A stretch of DNA of 64,000 bases from Bemisia tabaci (Eukaryota > Arthropoda > Insecta > Hemiptera > Aleyrodidae). Within the stretch, counting starts at the first letter, position 1. Every line of letters begins with the position of its first letter. Location: positions 16,244,001 through 16,308,000 of the forward strand of contig NC_092801.1 in the NCBI RefSeq assembly GCF_918797505.1. The letters run 5' to 3'. The notes beneath the pieces are model-generated. The model searched no databases. It saw only the letters and a list, made by a program, of their open reading frames with translations, and had not been told where the DNA came from. Below are positions 21,207 through 31,275 of this stretch, in pieces. Made by a program: the position numbers and the translations under genes.

Positions 21207-21358
21207 GCGGATCCAGCAATTTGGCAACACGGGCTTTCCTCCATTTAAACCTATGCTAAATAATCGATTCTTGTCGGAGCACCTGGCCCCTCTAAGAATC
21301 GATACATTTCCATAGGTTTACATTCAGAAAAACAACGTTGCCAATTTGCTGGATCCAC
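21207..21358. mobile_element. Small foldback with GGATCCAGCAATTTGGCAAC ends
   Basis: Left GGATCCAGCAATTTGGCAAC and right GTTGCCAATTTGCTGGATCC are inverted repeats. CCATTTAAACCTATG, AATCGATTC and CATAGGTTTA in the interior resemble the core of family B, so the two families may share an ancestor. A partial copy is at 39949. Confidence 0.7.
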
Positions 21359-21430
21359 CAATAAATTTTACCAGCAATAATTTAATTTTGATCAGAAAGG
21401 GAACTATCGCTGATTTTTTTGCCATTCCAT

Positions 21431-21690
21431 GATTTAAATTGCATTTAGCAAAAAGGAACTAGCGCGATTACAGTTTCGTAAACACGTTGTTTCTTCATAA
21501 TTATCTAAAACATCTCTCAGAATGGCAAATATTTTTTGCTCCCCTCTAAAAAATTGATAATTTCTGAGGAAAATAATGATATAAATTTTAATATTTTATA
21601 TAAATTTAGTAATTTTCAAGAAGGTGTCACACGATTTTGAAAAAAAGTTTAATCGCGCTGATTCCTTCTTGCTAAATGCGATCTATATAA
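21431..21690. mobile_element. Foldback with GCATTTAGCAAAAAGGAAC arms
   Basis: The left arm GCATTTAGCAAAAAGGAACT with AGCGCGATTA pairs with TAATCGCGCTGATTCC and TTCTTGCTAAATGC on the right. Length is about 260 bp, with an AT-rich loop. One copy in the window. Confidence 0.7.
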
Positions 21691-22179
21691 TCTAGATGTT
21701 TTGTAGAAAATGAATAACAAACTACATGAAGTAAATTTCGTTTCCTTCGTCCAACAAGTAAGTTTGCTCGTACATGAAAGTGCCTTGGTGTCTCTGATGC
21801 TTATTGCAATCGCAACCAACAAAGGTAACGCAGGTTTAACCGTGATCTCGGATGCAACTATTAGTGTTCGACGGATGTGCATATTGCATATACAAATAAT
21901 TGAAGGTGTTTCGGCTTTTCATGCCGCAACTGCTCTAACGGGAACCGTACGCCGCAACTCCATTTCAAATTTTGCATTTTTCCACACATACTGCTCTACT
22001 GTAAGAAAACCTAATTGCCACAAAGCCTTAATATTTTATGAAAATCAATTTATGAAAAACAACAAAAACAAGCGGATCAATCAAACAAGTGAAAGGAGAA
22101 GTAAACGCATAGGAAGAAAAAACATGAGTAAGCAGAAACTACAAACATGTAACTGACTACATTAAATTTTGTTGTTTTG
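21691..22179 (+). other. Stretch with a 148-codon frame of unknown status
   Basis: A frame from ATG at 21710 to 22156 is the longest not built from a recognised repeat. It has a lysine/arginine-rich C-terminal third and no motif I recognise. Composition is AT-rich and similar to the flanks. No promoter or splice sites clearly frame it. I regard it as more likely chance or an old relic than a gene. Confidence 0.2.
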
Positions 22180-22462
22180 CAGGGTGTACAGCATCAGGAT
22201 TTTCCCGATTCTATCAGGATTTGAGGATAATCAGGATTCAATCCCGATTACATCAGGATTTGAGGAAAAATCCGTCGTAAAATCAGGATTTGAGAAAAGT
22301 CGATCGTATTTTTTTATCGAGCTACTTTTGTGAAGTTATACTCGTCTAATTTTTCTTTGCAAAAAGCAGGATTTGGGAAAATTATGAAATCAGGATTTAG
22401 CAGTCAAAAATCAGGATTTCATTGGGATATTCGAAAATGAAAAAAAAAAACTAGACACCCTG
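22180..22462. mobile_element. Element with CAGGGTGT ends and TCAGGATTTGAGGA repeats (Z)
   Basis: Left end CAGGGTGTACAG and right end CTAGACACCCTG are inverted repeats. The body holds at least seven copies of ATCAGGATTT or close variants at irregular spacing. Elements with CAGGGTGTCTA ends and short internal repeats are widespread in insects. Class not determined. Confidence 0.65.
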
Positions 22463-22556
22463 TTTTGGCTTGTAACTTGATCATAATCTTGCTTGCATGT
22501 AGCTTTGTCCGTAGCTTTGTCTATAGCTTTGTCTATAAATTTCAATTATCAGCCTG
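22463..22556 (+). mobile_element. Family J right-arm fragment
   Basis: TAGCTTTGTCTATAGCTTTG and TTTCAATTATCAGCCTGC are a J right end with an extra TAGCTTTGTC unit. It abuts the next J copy. Confidence 0.65.
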
Positions 22557-22828
22557 CGGGCCGATTATTGAAATTGATGGACAAAGCTGTAGACAAAGAA
22601 GAGGAAAGGGATATGGTGAGATCCTATTGCTGGGAGCGGATGGTTGCAATGGACAAAGGAGGTAAGTAACAGACTAACTAACAGCAACCGACAAGAGACC
22701 AGACAGTTAGTCCATCATTTTCCCTCTCAGTCTGTAAGAACCACCAGTTGCAACCAATAAGATCGCTCCATAGTCCCTATATACTCTTTGTCTATCGCTT
22801 TGTCTATCAATTTCAATAATCAGTCCGC
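22556..22828. mobile_element. Family J foldback, complete (J9)
   Basis: GCGGGCCGATTATTGAAATT to TTTCAATAATCAGTCCGC, about 273 bp, intact arms and centre (GGTAAGTAACAGACTAACTA). Confidence 0.85.
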
Positions 22829-22951
22829 TGTATGCCGGTGCTAGTATACCAAGCGGTACCGAGGTCAAGTCTATCTTGCAGGCCTCTGCCGTCCATGCGT
22901 CGCGATCTAAATCCCTCGGCATTTAATCCGAAACCGATCCCGGCGGGCGCT

Positions 22952-23205
22952 CTGCCACGCTAAGGAAAAAACGCCGCATGAACCTGTAGGCGTTGCCAAA
23001 TTTCCTCTAGCAAATCTCTAATTTTCGGGAAATTTTTTATATATTTTTCTGTCAATTTCTAAGACAATTGTCCTTGTAATTCGATCTAAATAGTCTGAAG
23101 ATTCCAAGGACAAATATTCACGATTTGCCTCAAAAATAAACATTTTATCGTAGGAAATTTGGCAACTCTCGGATGTTCATACGGCGTTCTCCCTTAGCAC
23201 GGCAG
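22952..23205. mobile_element. Family H TIR element
   Basis: CTGCCACGCTAAGGAAAAAC at the left and CTCCCTTAGCACGGCAG at the right, with GTTGCCAAATTTCC and GGAAATTTGGCAACTC inside. About 254 bp, no coding capacity. Confidence 0.85.
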
Positions 23206-23225
23206 CGTTGCACTCATACGCGGAG

Positions 23226-23390
23226 CAGTGGCGTGGCGTGCTTTGCGATATATCGATTGTTATGCCATTTAAATCTATGGTAAAGAATCGATAATTAAGG
23301 TGTTCGCTGCGAACACCCTGTTTATCGATCCTTTTCCATAGCTTTAAATGGCATAAAAATCGATATATCGCAAAGCACGCCACGCCACTG
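23226..23390. mobile_element. Family B hAT-like MITE with perfect 8-bp duplication (B1)
   Basis: CAGTGGCGTGGCGTGC to GCACGCCACGCCACTG, 165 bp. Interior holds GATATATCGAT near each end and GGTGTTCGCTGCGAACACC in the middle. ACGCGGAG is repeated exactly on both sides (23218-23225, 23391-23398). Termini and duplication length fit hAT. Confidence 0.92.
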
Positions 23391-23696
23391 ACGCGGAGCC
23401 AAGAGCCACCCACCGCCGCCGTGCAGCCTTACGCCCTTCCGACGAGACATGACCACCCGTCGTCCGACGCGTTAATCGAAAACAACCTAACTCCTGATAA
23501 AGCTCCCGTATCGGTACGAGCTTTTTGGGCAGGACTCGAGTCATGCGGTGCGAAAACCCTACTTCGGCAGCGCTGGACGCAAGGTCACTTTATTTGCATG
23601 CTCGATGAATATAACTGTTCCAAATGCCACCTCACCGGCCGCTTGCCTTGAGTCCCCCCATCGGAGGATCGTCGATGGCATAACCTTTCGCGAATA
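23391..23696. other. GC-rich islet, no gene recognised
   Basis: Frames of 66-76 codons overlap in several phases. No motif recognised. Confidence 0.3.
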
Positions 23697-24399
23697 CTGC
23701 CGTGCTAAGGGAGAACGCCTTATGAACCTTCCAGCGTTGCCAAGTTGCCTTTGATAAAATACAAATTTACTGGTAAGGTTACACTGAAAAAAAATCTCGG
23801 TGTATTTACTAGAAAAAGGGTAAAATTACCAAGAATTCAGGGTTCTATTTGATCCCAGTTTTTTCTTGGTAAAATTACCATTTATGGAATTGGTAATTTT
23901 ATCGAGAAAGCTCGGTAAAATTATTGAACTCTCTCGGTAATTTTACTGGAACTTGGTAAAAACGCCAATATTTTTTATCGACTGTGGTAGAATTACCGAG
24001 AAAAAATGACTAAGTTACCGGGGATTGATTACCAATAAAAGTGGTATTCTTACCTAAAAAAGCAGTAAAAATACCGATTTTTAGGTGAGCTTACCAGTCT
24101 GTCTTGGTAAAATTACCAATAATTGGTAAAAAAAGTGAGATGGTAAAGGTACCAACGGACCTTAGTAAAAACGCCGAGAATTTTTTTTTCAGTGCAAGTT
24201 ACCTTTGATAAAATATGAATTCACAGAGAAAGTTATGAGTATTTTTCTTCCAATTTTTCACTCAACATAGTTCGCAGTTTAATCTAATATACCTGAAAAT
24301 TTCCAGAAAAAATATGCATAAAATCCTTCCAAAAACATTTTATCGGAGGAAATTTGGCAACTCTCGAATGTCTATACGATGTTTTTCCATAGCACGGCA
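23697..24399. mobile_element. Family H element interrupted by C1
   Basis: The left end CTGCCGTGCTAAGGGAGAAC and the right end TTCCATAGCACGGCA are flanked by AATA on each side, a probable 4-bp duplication. C1 splits it. About 45 bp of H (around CCTTTGATAAAATA) occurs on both sides of C1, so the interruption is not a simple insertion. Confidence 0.75.
23782..24194. mobile_element. Family C element (C1)
   Basis: CACTGAAAAAAAATCTCGG to TTTTTTTTTCAGTG, 413 bp, with many GGTAATTTTACC-type motifs throughout. Read on the minus strand it contains a pyrimidine tract followed by TTTTAGGTAAGAATAC around 24053, a fused 3'/5' splice-site motif also present in C2 and C3. Flanks are TA and CA. Confidence 0.85.
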
Positions 24400-24581
24400 C
24401 AATATCAGACCATTTCTCTCGCTGCTCGGCATTGTGTTCTGCTCGGTGACAGGTTACCGCTCAGAATAGCCGGTATACCATGGGTAGCTGAAATGTTCTC
24501 GATATAAATAGAACGGTGCCATTACTGCGTTTTCCTTGGGAAAAGAAGATATTTAATCTAGATGGAATTTGAACGCCTACG

Positions 24582-24835
24582 CTGCCGAGCTGAGAAAAAA
24601 CGCCGTATGAGCCTTGAGACGATTCTAAAATTTCTTTTGAAAAACCACATATTTTCGGAAAATCTTGCGAGTATTTCTCTTTCAAATTTTCAGAGAATTT
24701 CACTCGTAAACTGATCTAAAGTATCTGAAAATGTCAATGAAAAATATTCACAACTTTTCTTAAAAATAAGTCTTTTCTGAGAGTAGATTTGGCAACTCTC
24801 GAAAGTGTATACGACGTTTTTCCTTAACATGGCAG
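24582..24835. mobile_element. Family H TIR element
   Basis: CTGCCGAGCTGAGAAAAAAC to TCCTTAACATGGCAG, about 254 bp. The termini have several substitutions, suggesting an older copy. Confidence 0.8.
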
Positions 24836-24904
24836 AATAGTATAGCTCTATTATCCCTTAGTCTTCTTCGTTTATACATTTCAATCACTATAAATGCAAT
24901 TGTT

Positions 24905-24960
24905 ATCACGTCGTGAGATGGTTTACTTTTCTACCCCTTCGTTTAAGTCTCCAAGGTATT
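24905..24960 (+). repeat. Short dispersed repeat U
   Basis: GTCGTGAGATGGTTTACTTT followed by CTTCGTTTAAGTCTCCAAG. The same block recurs at 29640 (inverted), 37315, 41971, 49195, 52813 (inverted) and 63940. Confidence 0.55.
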
Positions 24961-24980
24961 CATAACCCAGATCAAAAGTA

Positions 24981-25222
24981 CTGCCGTGCTAAGGAAGAAC
25001 GCCGCATGAACCATTGTGCGAAAACGAAAAAAAACTAATTTTCAGGGAAATCTGTGAAAATTTTCCGATCAATTTTCCAAAGAATTTTCCTCGCAACGTG
25101 ATAGAAAGTATCACAAAATTTCAAGTAAAAATATTCATTATCTGTCTCAAAAATTAATATTCTAAGAGGATGAATTTGACAAATCTCGGATCTTCATACG
25201 GCGTTTTTCCTTAGCACGGCAG
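24981..25222. mobile_element. Family H TIR element with AGTA duplication
   Basis: CTGCCGTGCTAAGGAAGAAC to TTCCTTAGCACGGCAG. AGTA stands immediately outside each end (24977-24980 and 25223-25226), a 4-bp target duplication. B2 inserted five bases beyond the right end. Confidence 0.88.
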
Positions 25223-25227
25223 AGTAG

Positions 25228-25394
25228 CAGTGGCGTGGCGTGCTTTGCGATATATCGATTGATACCCCACTCAAACCTATGAAAACAGATCGATTATCAG
25301 GGTGTTCGCAGCGAACGCACCTTAATAATCGATTCTTTACCGCAGGTTTAAATGGCAAATTAATCGATATATCGCAATTCACGCCACGCCACTG
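25228..25394. mobile_element. Family B hAT-like MITE with perfect 8-bp duplication (B2)
   Basis: CAGTGGCGTGGCGTGC to TTCACGCCACGCCACTG, 167 bp. CAGAGTAG is repeated exactly at 25220-25227 and 25395-25402. The duplicated target includes the last two bases of the H element to the left, so B2 is younger than that H copy. Confidence 0.92.
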
Positions 25395-25685
25395 CAGAGT
25401 AGGTCATCGGGAGAGACAAATGCCGACCTTTGATCTGTTCTTGCTCCGCAGGTACTTTTCAAGTAAAATGAAACGAAATCAAAAAGAATTTCGAACAATT
25501 CGATCCACTTGAGACTTCCAAAACTTCTCAAATGAGGACCAAAACTTCGCCGTAACTCGATTCGTCGCCCCCTGGCAGAAGGACGTATCCCTTTCTCCAC
25601 ATGAGCCGCGAAAAGTATAGTGTTATACGGCGCAAAAGGCTCATGTGGAGATCGAAATGCGATTTTACGGTAGTAAAACGACGAA
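25395..25685. other. Unassigned sequence
   Basis: A 121-codon minus-strand frame covers 25379-25744 but runs through B and D element sequence at its edges, so I do not accept it. No repeat termini recognised. Confidence 0.3.
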
Positions 25686-25812
25686 TTGGACGTATTTCTG
25701 TCAAACGGAACTATGTGCATTATGACGTGAGCCCTGTGAAGCACGTATTCTTATGGGTCTCAGGGATCATGTCTTAATGCACATAGTTCCGTTTGACAGA
25801 AATACGTCCAAT
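25686..25812. mobile_element. Family D palindromic MITE (D2)
   Basis: TTGGACGTATTTCTGTCAAA to TTTGACAGAAATACGTCCAA with AACTATGTGCATTATGACGT in the left arm. The centre contains TTCTTATGGGTCTCAGG. 127 bp. Confidence 0.88.
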
Positions 25813-26074
25813 TTTGAGGAGGAATGCGTCTCAGACGAAGCGGAGCGATTCCGGAGTGCCGAAAATGCCGGAATGTCCTTGCGGATCTGGGGCGAGCGGC
25901 GCAGGCGCAGTGCCCGTTACCCGCGCGGGGGGGGGGGGGGGGGGGGGAGGGGGCGTTTGCGTTTTTTCTGCTCAAAAAAAGTCGGGCCCGGTCGGCGACG
26001 GAAACACAAAAGACTCGCGACTGTGTGAAGGAGCAGAACCGCTAGTATTCCCGAAAAGGTCAACACCACTACTT
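25813..26074. other. GC-rich islet with an interrupted G tract
   Basis: 25926-25952 is almost entirely G. The surrounding frames translate to glycine or proline runs on the two strands and are composition artefacts. Confidence 0.4.
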
Positions 26075-26327
26075 CTGCCGTGCTAAGGAAGAACGCCGTA
26101 TGAACATTCGGGAGTTGCCAAATTTCCCTCGATAAAATATGCATTTTTGACGACATTCATACACATTTTTCCTTGAAATTTTCGGATATTTTATATTACA
26201 TTGCGTACAAAATTGCCTGAAAGTTTTGGGAAAGAATATTTACAATTTTCCCAGTAAATTCGGTTTTTATCGAAGGAAACGTGGCAACGTCTGAAGGTTC
26301 ATACGGCGTTTTTCCTCAGCGTGGCAG
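26075..26327. mobile_element. Family H TIR element
   Basis: CTGCCGTGCTAAGGAAGAAC to TTCCTCAGCGTGGCAG, 253 bp, with the usual GTTGCCAAATTTCC and GGCAACGTCTGAAGG arms. The flanks (ACTT and TACT) do not give a clear duplication. Confidence 0.85.
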
Positions 26328-26471
26328 TACTGGTGCACTGTTAATGGAACAGGTGAGCGATATTTCCGGATTCCCGTTTCTCAGATTCATCATTCATTCG
26401 ACGCCTCCGCCGCACAAGGGGCTCGGTTTCTGTTGTCGCGGAGAGAGAAAAAATCCGTCGACTCGACGAAT

Positions 26472-26746
26472 GGATCGCATTCGATACGTCGAACAGGTGA
26501 GATCGTATCGATATCGATTAGTTCAACATGTAAACATAGCCTTAAAAGCCAATTGAGTAATCTGAGAGAGCGGGTTTCTTGAGATGAATTTTGATTCTTA
26601 TGAGTATAAATTGGCCATGAAAAGTGAAATTGTTGGGAATATTCTCATTGCTAGCTTTTCCCACTAAAATCCTATAATTTTCGTTTTAGGCTATGTTCTA
26701 GTGTTTTGAACCAAATGGTACATAGAACCACTATCGAATACGATCT
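26472..26746. mobile_element. Family T foldback (T1)
   Basis: GATCGCATTCGATACG and AACATGTAAACATAGCCT in the left arm pair approximately with AGGCTATGTTC and CTATCGAATACGATC in the right. A second copy is at 48669 and a fragment at about 58440. Confidence 0.65.
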
Positions 26747-26905
26747 GCCAGTAGAAACACAAGGGGGAAAAAATGGGAAACCAGGCTGAAATACACAATT
26801 AAAAACCGAGACGTTTCGATTCATAACTGAGTCATTTTTAGTCGGAAATGTTACATGTAACATTGAAAATGGAAATTAACATTTCCGACTGGACCATAGA
26901 GTCTC

Positions 26906-27046
26906 TAGTGAGTTGCCGTTAGTTATTCTATTACCTACTGCCTTTAACCATTGCAACCACCCTCTCCCGCACCAATAGGATCCCTTCATATCCTTTTTAA
27001 TTTCTTTGTCTATAGCATTGTCTTCCAATTTCAACAATCAGCCCGC
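26906..27046. mobile_element. Family J right-half fragment (J10)
   Basis: GAGTTGCCGTTAGTTATTCT then CCAATAGGATCCCTTCATAT and TTTCAACAATCAGCCCGC. The left arm is absent. Confidence 0.7.
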
Positions 27047-27407
27047 TGGTAGTTTCATTGTCGATATGAGGTCTCTTAAAGGTAAGGACCTGTTTTAAAA
27101 ACGACTGTGAATACGACCCTAAGTCTGTTGGGCCCACTGTGCGATGTCGTCATGCTTATTTCCCTCCAAATAAAGAAGCGCGTTTATTCCTCTCGTCGCC
27201 TCGCACCAACGCAGCCGAGCGCACCGCGTCTTGTCGGCGGTGCCCGATGCGAGGACCGTCGTGGAGGATGTTTCATGGTTCTCGGCGTGGTTTATGCTTT
27301 ATGGTCTGGGTGAATTTTATTCGCTCGGCGTGGCAGAACTGGCAGAAGTGCAGCCGGCGCGCCGATCGGAACCTCGCCGAGTCGCTGCAACTCCTGCAGG
27401 GTGGTCA
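27047..27407 (+). other. GC-rich islet with overlapping frames
   Basis: Frames of 61-129 codons start between 27107 and 27231 on the + strand. The longest runs on into the J element at 27408, which discredits it. No motif recognised. Confidence 0.3.
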
Positions 27408-27647
27408 GCGGGCTGATGTTGAATTTTATAGACAACGCTATAGACAAAGAATACGAAAGAGATATGGAGGGATCCTTTGGGTGGAAGCGGGTACTTGCAA
27501 TGGACAGAGAAGGGAGGTAATAGACTAACCAATGACATCCCGCGACCCTAGTCTGTAAGATCAACGAATGTCAACCAATTGGATCGCTCCATACTCCTTA
27601 TGTCTTCTTTGTCTATCGCTTTGTCTATCGATTTCAACAATCAGCCC
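27408..27647. mobile_element. Family J foldback (J11)
   Basis: GCGGGCTGATGTTGAATTTT to TTTCAACAATCAGCC, with a shortened centre (AATAGACTAACCAATGACAT) and last bases of the right end lost. Confidence 0.8.
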
Positions 27648-27786
27648 CAAGGGTCTCCCTTCTCTACTGCCCAGAATTCGGATAGGCCCAGGAGCCAAAT
27701 TTTTTTTGGTTCTCCTACCGTGACTGAATGTACCTAGGACGAGTCAAGACCGCACCTCAGTCCAACTTAGCGTTTCTGATTGCCCA

Positions 27787-28117
27787 CACGGAGAAAAAAA
27801 CCTCGTGCGTGGGACCCGAAGTTTAGGTCATATGGATTTCTGAAGTTTTCAGATTGAGCATCTGAAAACTTAAGGTCTAGCTGTCTAGGTTTGGATCACA
27901 CATCTGAAGTACTTCAGAACCGAAGTTTTTTGGATGTGAGAACCGAAGTTCTTCGGATGTGAAAACCGAAGTACTTCAGACGTAAAAACTGAAGTTTCAG
28001 ATGTGTGATCCAAACCTCAGCAGCTGGACCTTAAGTGTTCGAATGCTCAATCCGAAAACTTCAGAGATCCATATGACCTAAACTTCGGGTCCCCCGCACG
28101 AAGTTTTTTTCTGCATG
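27787..28117. mobile_element. Family M foldback MITE (M2)
   Basis: CACGGAGAAAAAAACCTCG to TTTTTTTCTGCATG, 331 bp, with the CTGAAGTACTTCAG and GATGTGAGAACC arms. CA stands on both sides (27785-27786, 28118-28119). Confidence 0.85.
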
Positions 28118-28584
28118 CAGTAGCGCGGTTTGAACCCGTCGATGAATGTTGCACCTCCATACGAGCCAAAAAAATTCGGCCCCTGTGATTATTAGGATGT
28201 ATCTCTGCCAAACGAAACGATAAGTATCTATATAGGTCTTTCTATACAGAAAGACCTTAGCTTTAACTTGTCTCTCTGGCTCGGTCCACTGTGCGATAGG
28301 ACCGGCTCGAGCATAAATCCACCGAGATGATCCGAAGAACAAACACGGAGCGACCGAGTGAGCATTTCGTTAGCTTCGTATCTTCCCGTCGTTTTTAACG
28401 CATAAATCAGGGGGGTATTTAGGTCGCGCGGCCGATCAGGTCAGACCGATTTGGATCCGTCAAAAAAGCGCCGTGTGAGAAATCGAGACCTTTCTGCGCT
28501 ACGGAAGAAAGCATCCGACGAATTCGACAGGTTCCCCGCCCCCGTAGTTGCCAGGTTGTACCGGGAAATCACCACTTTTCCCCA
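28118..28584. other. Unassigned sequence, no gene seen
   Basis: A short palindrome, AGGTCTTTCTATACAGAAAG near 28235, is the only structure noticed. Frames are 66-93 codons and unconvincing. Confidence 0.35.
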
Positions 28585-29086
28585 ATGGAGATGTTGCATG
28601 CGTGAGGGATTTGCGATTTAACCATTGATTCTTATGTAAAAGTTCGCGAGAAACACGATGGTGCCACTGGTTTTCTCTGAAATCAATTCCCAAGCTCAAA
28701 AAAAGCTCTCAAGTTGAGGCCAAAATGGAGGGGATATCCCACGCTATCCTGAGAGTCCACCTCTACATCAAAACAAACTCTCCATGCAAAGATAGGGAGC
28801 AAATACATTAGCAGGGTTGCCGCGTTTTCAATTTTAGAGTCCCCAAATAAAGTGGCAACCCTGCTAATGTATTTGCTTCCTATCTTTGCATGGAGAGTTT
28901 GTTTTGATGTAGAGGTGGACTCTCAGGATGACGTGGGATATCCCCTCCATTTTGGCCTCAACTTGAGAGCTTTTTTTGAGCTTGGGAGTTGATTTCAGAG
29001 AAAACCAGTGGCACCATCGTGTTTCTCGCGAACTTTTACACAAGAATCATCAGTCAAATCGCAAATTCCTCACACATGCAACATCT
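28585..29086. mobile_element. Family E foldback, near-complete (E3)
   Basis: ATGGAGATGTTGCATGCGTG to ACACATGCAACATCT, 502 bp. Each arm reads through to GGAGCAAATACATTAGCAGG and the spacer CCCCAAATAAAGTGGC. The arms give the same ~36-residue spurious frame in every copy. Confidence 0.88.
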
Positions 29087-29317
29087 ATAAAACCCACAAC
29101 GAAACACATTTTATCGTACAACCCGGCAACCTTGCCCGCCCTTCTCACCCCCTACCGCGAAACAACAACACAACTCCGCAGGGAATAGTGCGCGGATACG
29201 CGGTTTTTATATAACGTGTTAATGTAGTTCTTTATTGGTAGTTGGGGCTCGCTCGCGCCACGAGCCGTTCCGATAATCATTCTCTGGGGATAAGTCGTCG
29301 CTTGGCCCCGAACCACG

Positions 29318-29401
29318 AATTTCAACCAGTAGGATTGCTCTATACTCCATATGTCTTCTTTGTCTATCGTTTTGTTTATCAATTTCAACAATCAGCCCGC
29401 T
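29318..29401 (+). mobile_element. Family J right-arm fragment (J12)
   Basis: TTTCAACCAGTAGGATTGCT, CTTCTTTGTCTATCG and TTTCAACAATCAGCCCGC. Only the last ~85 bp of the family is present. Confidence 0.65.
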
Positions 29402-29564
29402 GTTGGACGAAGATTTTGTCTACTGAGATGGCGGGCCATCGATCGGGGATGGATATGATTTTTTGATCAGCAATATTATTTTAGCCAATCACAGACGACA
29501 AAAATGGGCAATACTTTTTAACCTCCGCCTTGGTAGAGGAGACAGCTTTTTGGGACTTTTGTGG

Positions 29565-29726
29565 TTCCGAATCCAGGAGACTGATTATTAGAATTGATAT
29601 ACAAAGTAATAGATGAAGAAGATAAAGAACTTCGGTACCTCGCAAATGGATAGCTCGGAGACTTAAACGCTAGGTTAGAAAAGTCAACCATTTCATGACG
29701 CGACAACTTCTTGCGGGTTGACTATT
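29565..29726 (-). repeat. Composite of J end and U repeat, joined to H
   Basis: Reading on the minus strand: GTCGCGTCATGAAATGGTTG, AACCTAGCGTTTAAGTCTCC, then a J-like end (TCAATTCTAATAATCAGTCT). The same composite in the same order next to an H terminus is at 49179-49375, and its U part next to H is at 52813. Confidence 0.7.
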
Positions 29727-29957
29727 CTGCCGTGCTAAGGAAAAACGCTGTATGAACCTCCAGGCGTTGCCAAATTTCCTTCGATAAAACACGAATTTCC
29801 TGGTAAACTTATGAATATTTTCTTTCCAATTTATCAGATACTCTTGCTCGCTACTTCACCTGTGAAAATATTCAAATGTCCCCTAAACTGAACATTTTAT
29901 CGAAAGAAATTTGGCAACTCTCAAATGTTTATACGGCGTTCTTCCTTAACACGGCAG
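29727..29957. mobile_element. Family H TIR element with TATT duplication
   Basis: CTGCCGTGCTAAGGAAAAAC to TTCCTTAACACGGCAG, 231 bp. TATT flanks both ends (29723-29726 and 29958-29961). Confidence 0.88.
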
Positions 29958-30020
29958 TATTGCAAAATGTAGTCCATCCAGGGACGACTCCTGACCTCCT
30001 GAACGAACTGCTCTCCCGTA

Positions 30021-30090
30021 CTGCCGTGCTAAGGAAGAACGCCGTATGAACATTCGAGAGTTGCCAAATTTCCCTTGATAAAACTGTGAA
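30021..30090 (+). mobile_element. Family H left-end fragment
   Basis: CTGCCGTGCTAAGGAAGAAC, CATTCGAGAGTTGCC and TTGATAAAACTGTG, after which a minisatellite replaces the rest of the element. Confidence 0.75.
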
Positions 30091-30216
30091 AAAAAGTTTC
30101 TCCCCTAGTAAAAATAGTTTCTCCCCCTGTAAAAAAAAAGTTTCTTCCCCAGTAAAAATTGTTTTTCCCCCTCGTAAGAAAAGTTTCTCCCCCAGTGAAA
30201 AAAGTTTCTCCCCGGG
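30086..30216 (+). repeat. Minisatellite of 20-24 bp units, six copies
   Basis: Units follow AGTAAAAATAGTTTCTCCCC with small variations, six in a row. On the minus strand the units read GGGGAGAAACT and give a repetitive Gly/Phe/Thr-rich frame that is an artefact. Confidence 0.8.
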
Positions 30217-30770
30217 GTTGCGGAAATGATGCCATAGACAACAGTCAAACCGACAACGCCCCCGGGTCGGATAGACTCGGAGACAGGATAACGCATAGAG
30301 GTGTAACGCGGCTTAAAACGGCTTAATTACGACGTAACAACGCGATTGGGGGGGGGGGGGGTGTCGGATGCCGGGACGAAAACGACGGCGTGGAAGATGG
30401 AACGGATCCTCATTTTCCGGCTCGGTCAGACGTCTTCGGCTCAGATCGGAGCGTGGGGGGGGGGGGGCGGAAAGGGGGGCTGTTCGTGCCGGTGCCCCAA
30501 TTCGGGATCGAACAGAACGTGAACGTGTGCGATTCGAGTGTCCGATAATGAGTGGAAGGTGGCCGCGCCGCCGGTGCAAGGAAAAAGGGGCAAGGTCAGG
30601 ACTCCCGCGCCGACGCCGGGTTTGCTCCCGATCGGGGAGGTCACGTCCGAGAGGTTGGGAATGCGTCTGTTTTCGAAACGCTTGAAGATGGGGAGTCAGA
30701 GGATCGTAGTCAAACTTATCAATTTGTAAAAAGAAAAGGAAGAAGAAAACGGTGTAAATGTGTCCTTAAA
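30217..30770. other. GC-rich islet with G runs
   Basis: G runs at about 30349-30360 and 30455-30467. Frames of 63-105 codons overlap on both strands with arginine- or proline-rich translations. No domain recognised. Confidence 0.35.
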
Positions 30771-31275
30771 ATGGAGATGTACATGTGTGAGGAATTTGCG
30801 ATTTGACTGTTGATTCCTATGTAAAAGTTCGTGAGAAACACGTTGGTACCACTGGTTTTCTCTGAACTCAACTCCTAAGCTCAAAAAAAGCTCTCAAGTT
30901 GAGGCCAAAATGGAGGGGATATCCCACGCTATCCTGAGAGTCCACCTCTACATCAAGACAAACTCTCCATGCAAAGATAGGGAGCAAATACATTGGCAGG
31001 GTTGCCGTGATTTCAGTTTTGGTGCCCTCACATAAAGTGGCACCCCTGCTAATGTATTTGCTCCCTATCTTTGCATGGAGAGTTTGTCTTGATGTAGAGG
31101 TGGACTCTCAGGATAGCGTGGGATATCCCCTCCATTTTGGCCTCAACTTGAGAGCTTTTTTTGAGCTTAGGAGTTGAGTTCAGAGAAAACCAGTGGTACC
31201 AACGTGTTTCTCACGAACTTTTGCATAAGAATCAATAGTCAAATCGTAATTTCCTCACACATGCACCATCTCTAT
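30771..31275. mobile_element. Family E foldback, near-complete (E4)
   Basis: ATGGAGATGTACATGTGTGA to ACATGCACCATCTCTAT, about 505 bp, both arms and the central spacer present. Confidence 0.88.

Noticed and set aside
24460..24703. 80-codon minus-strand frame
   Set aside because: Most of it is inside a family H element.
25753..26156. Glycine- and proline-run frames
   Set aside because: They translate the nearly pure G tract at 25926-25952 and are a composition effect.
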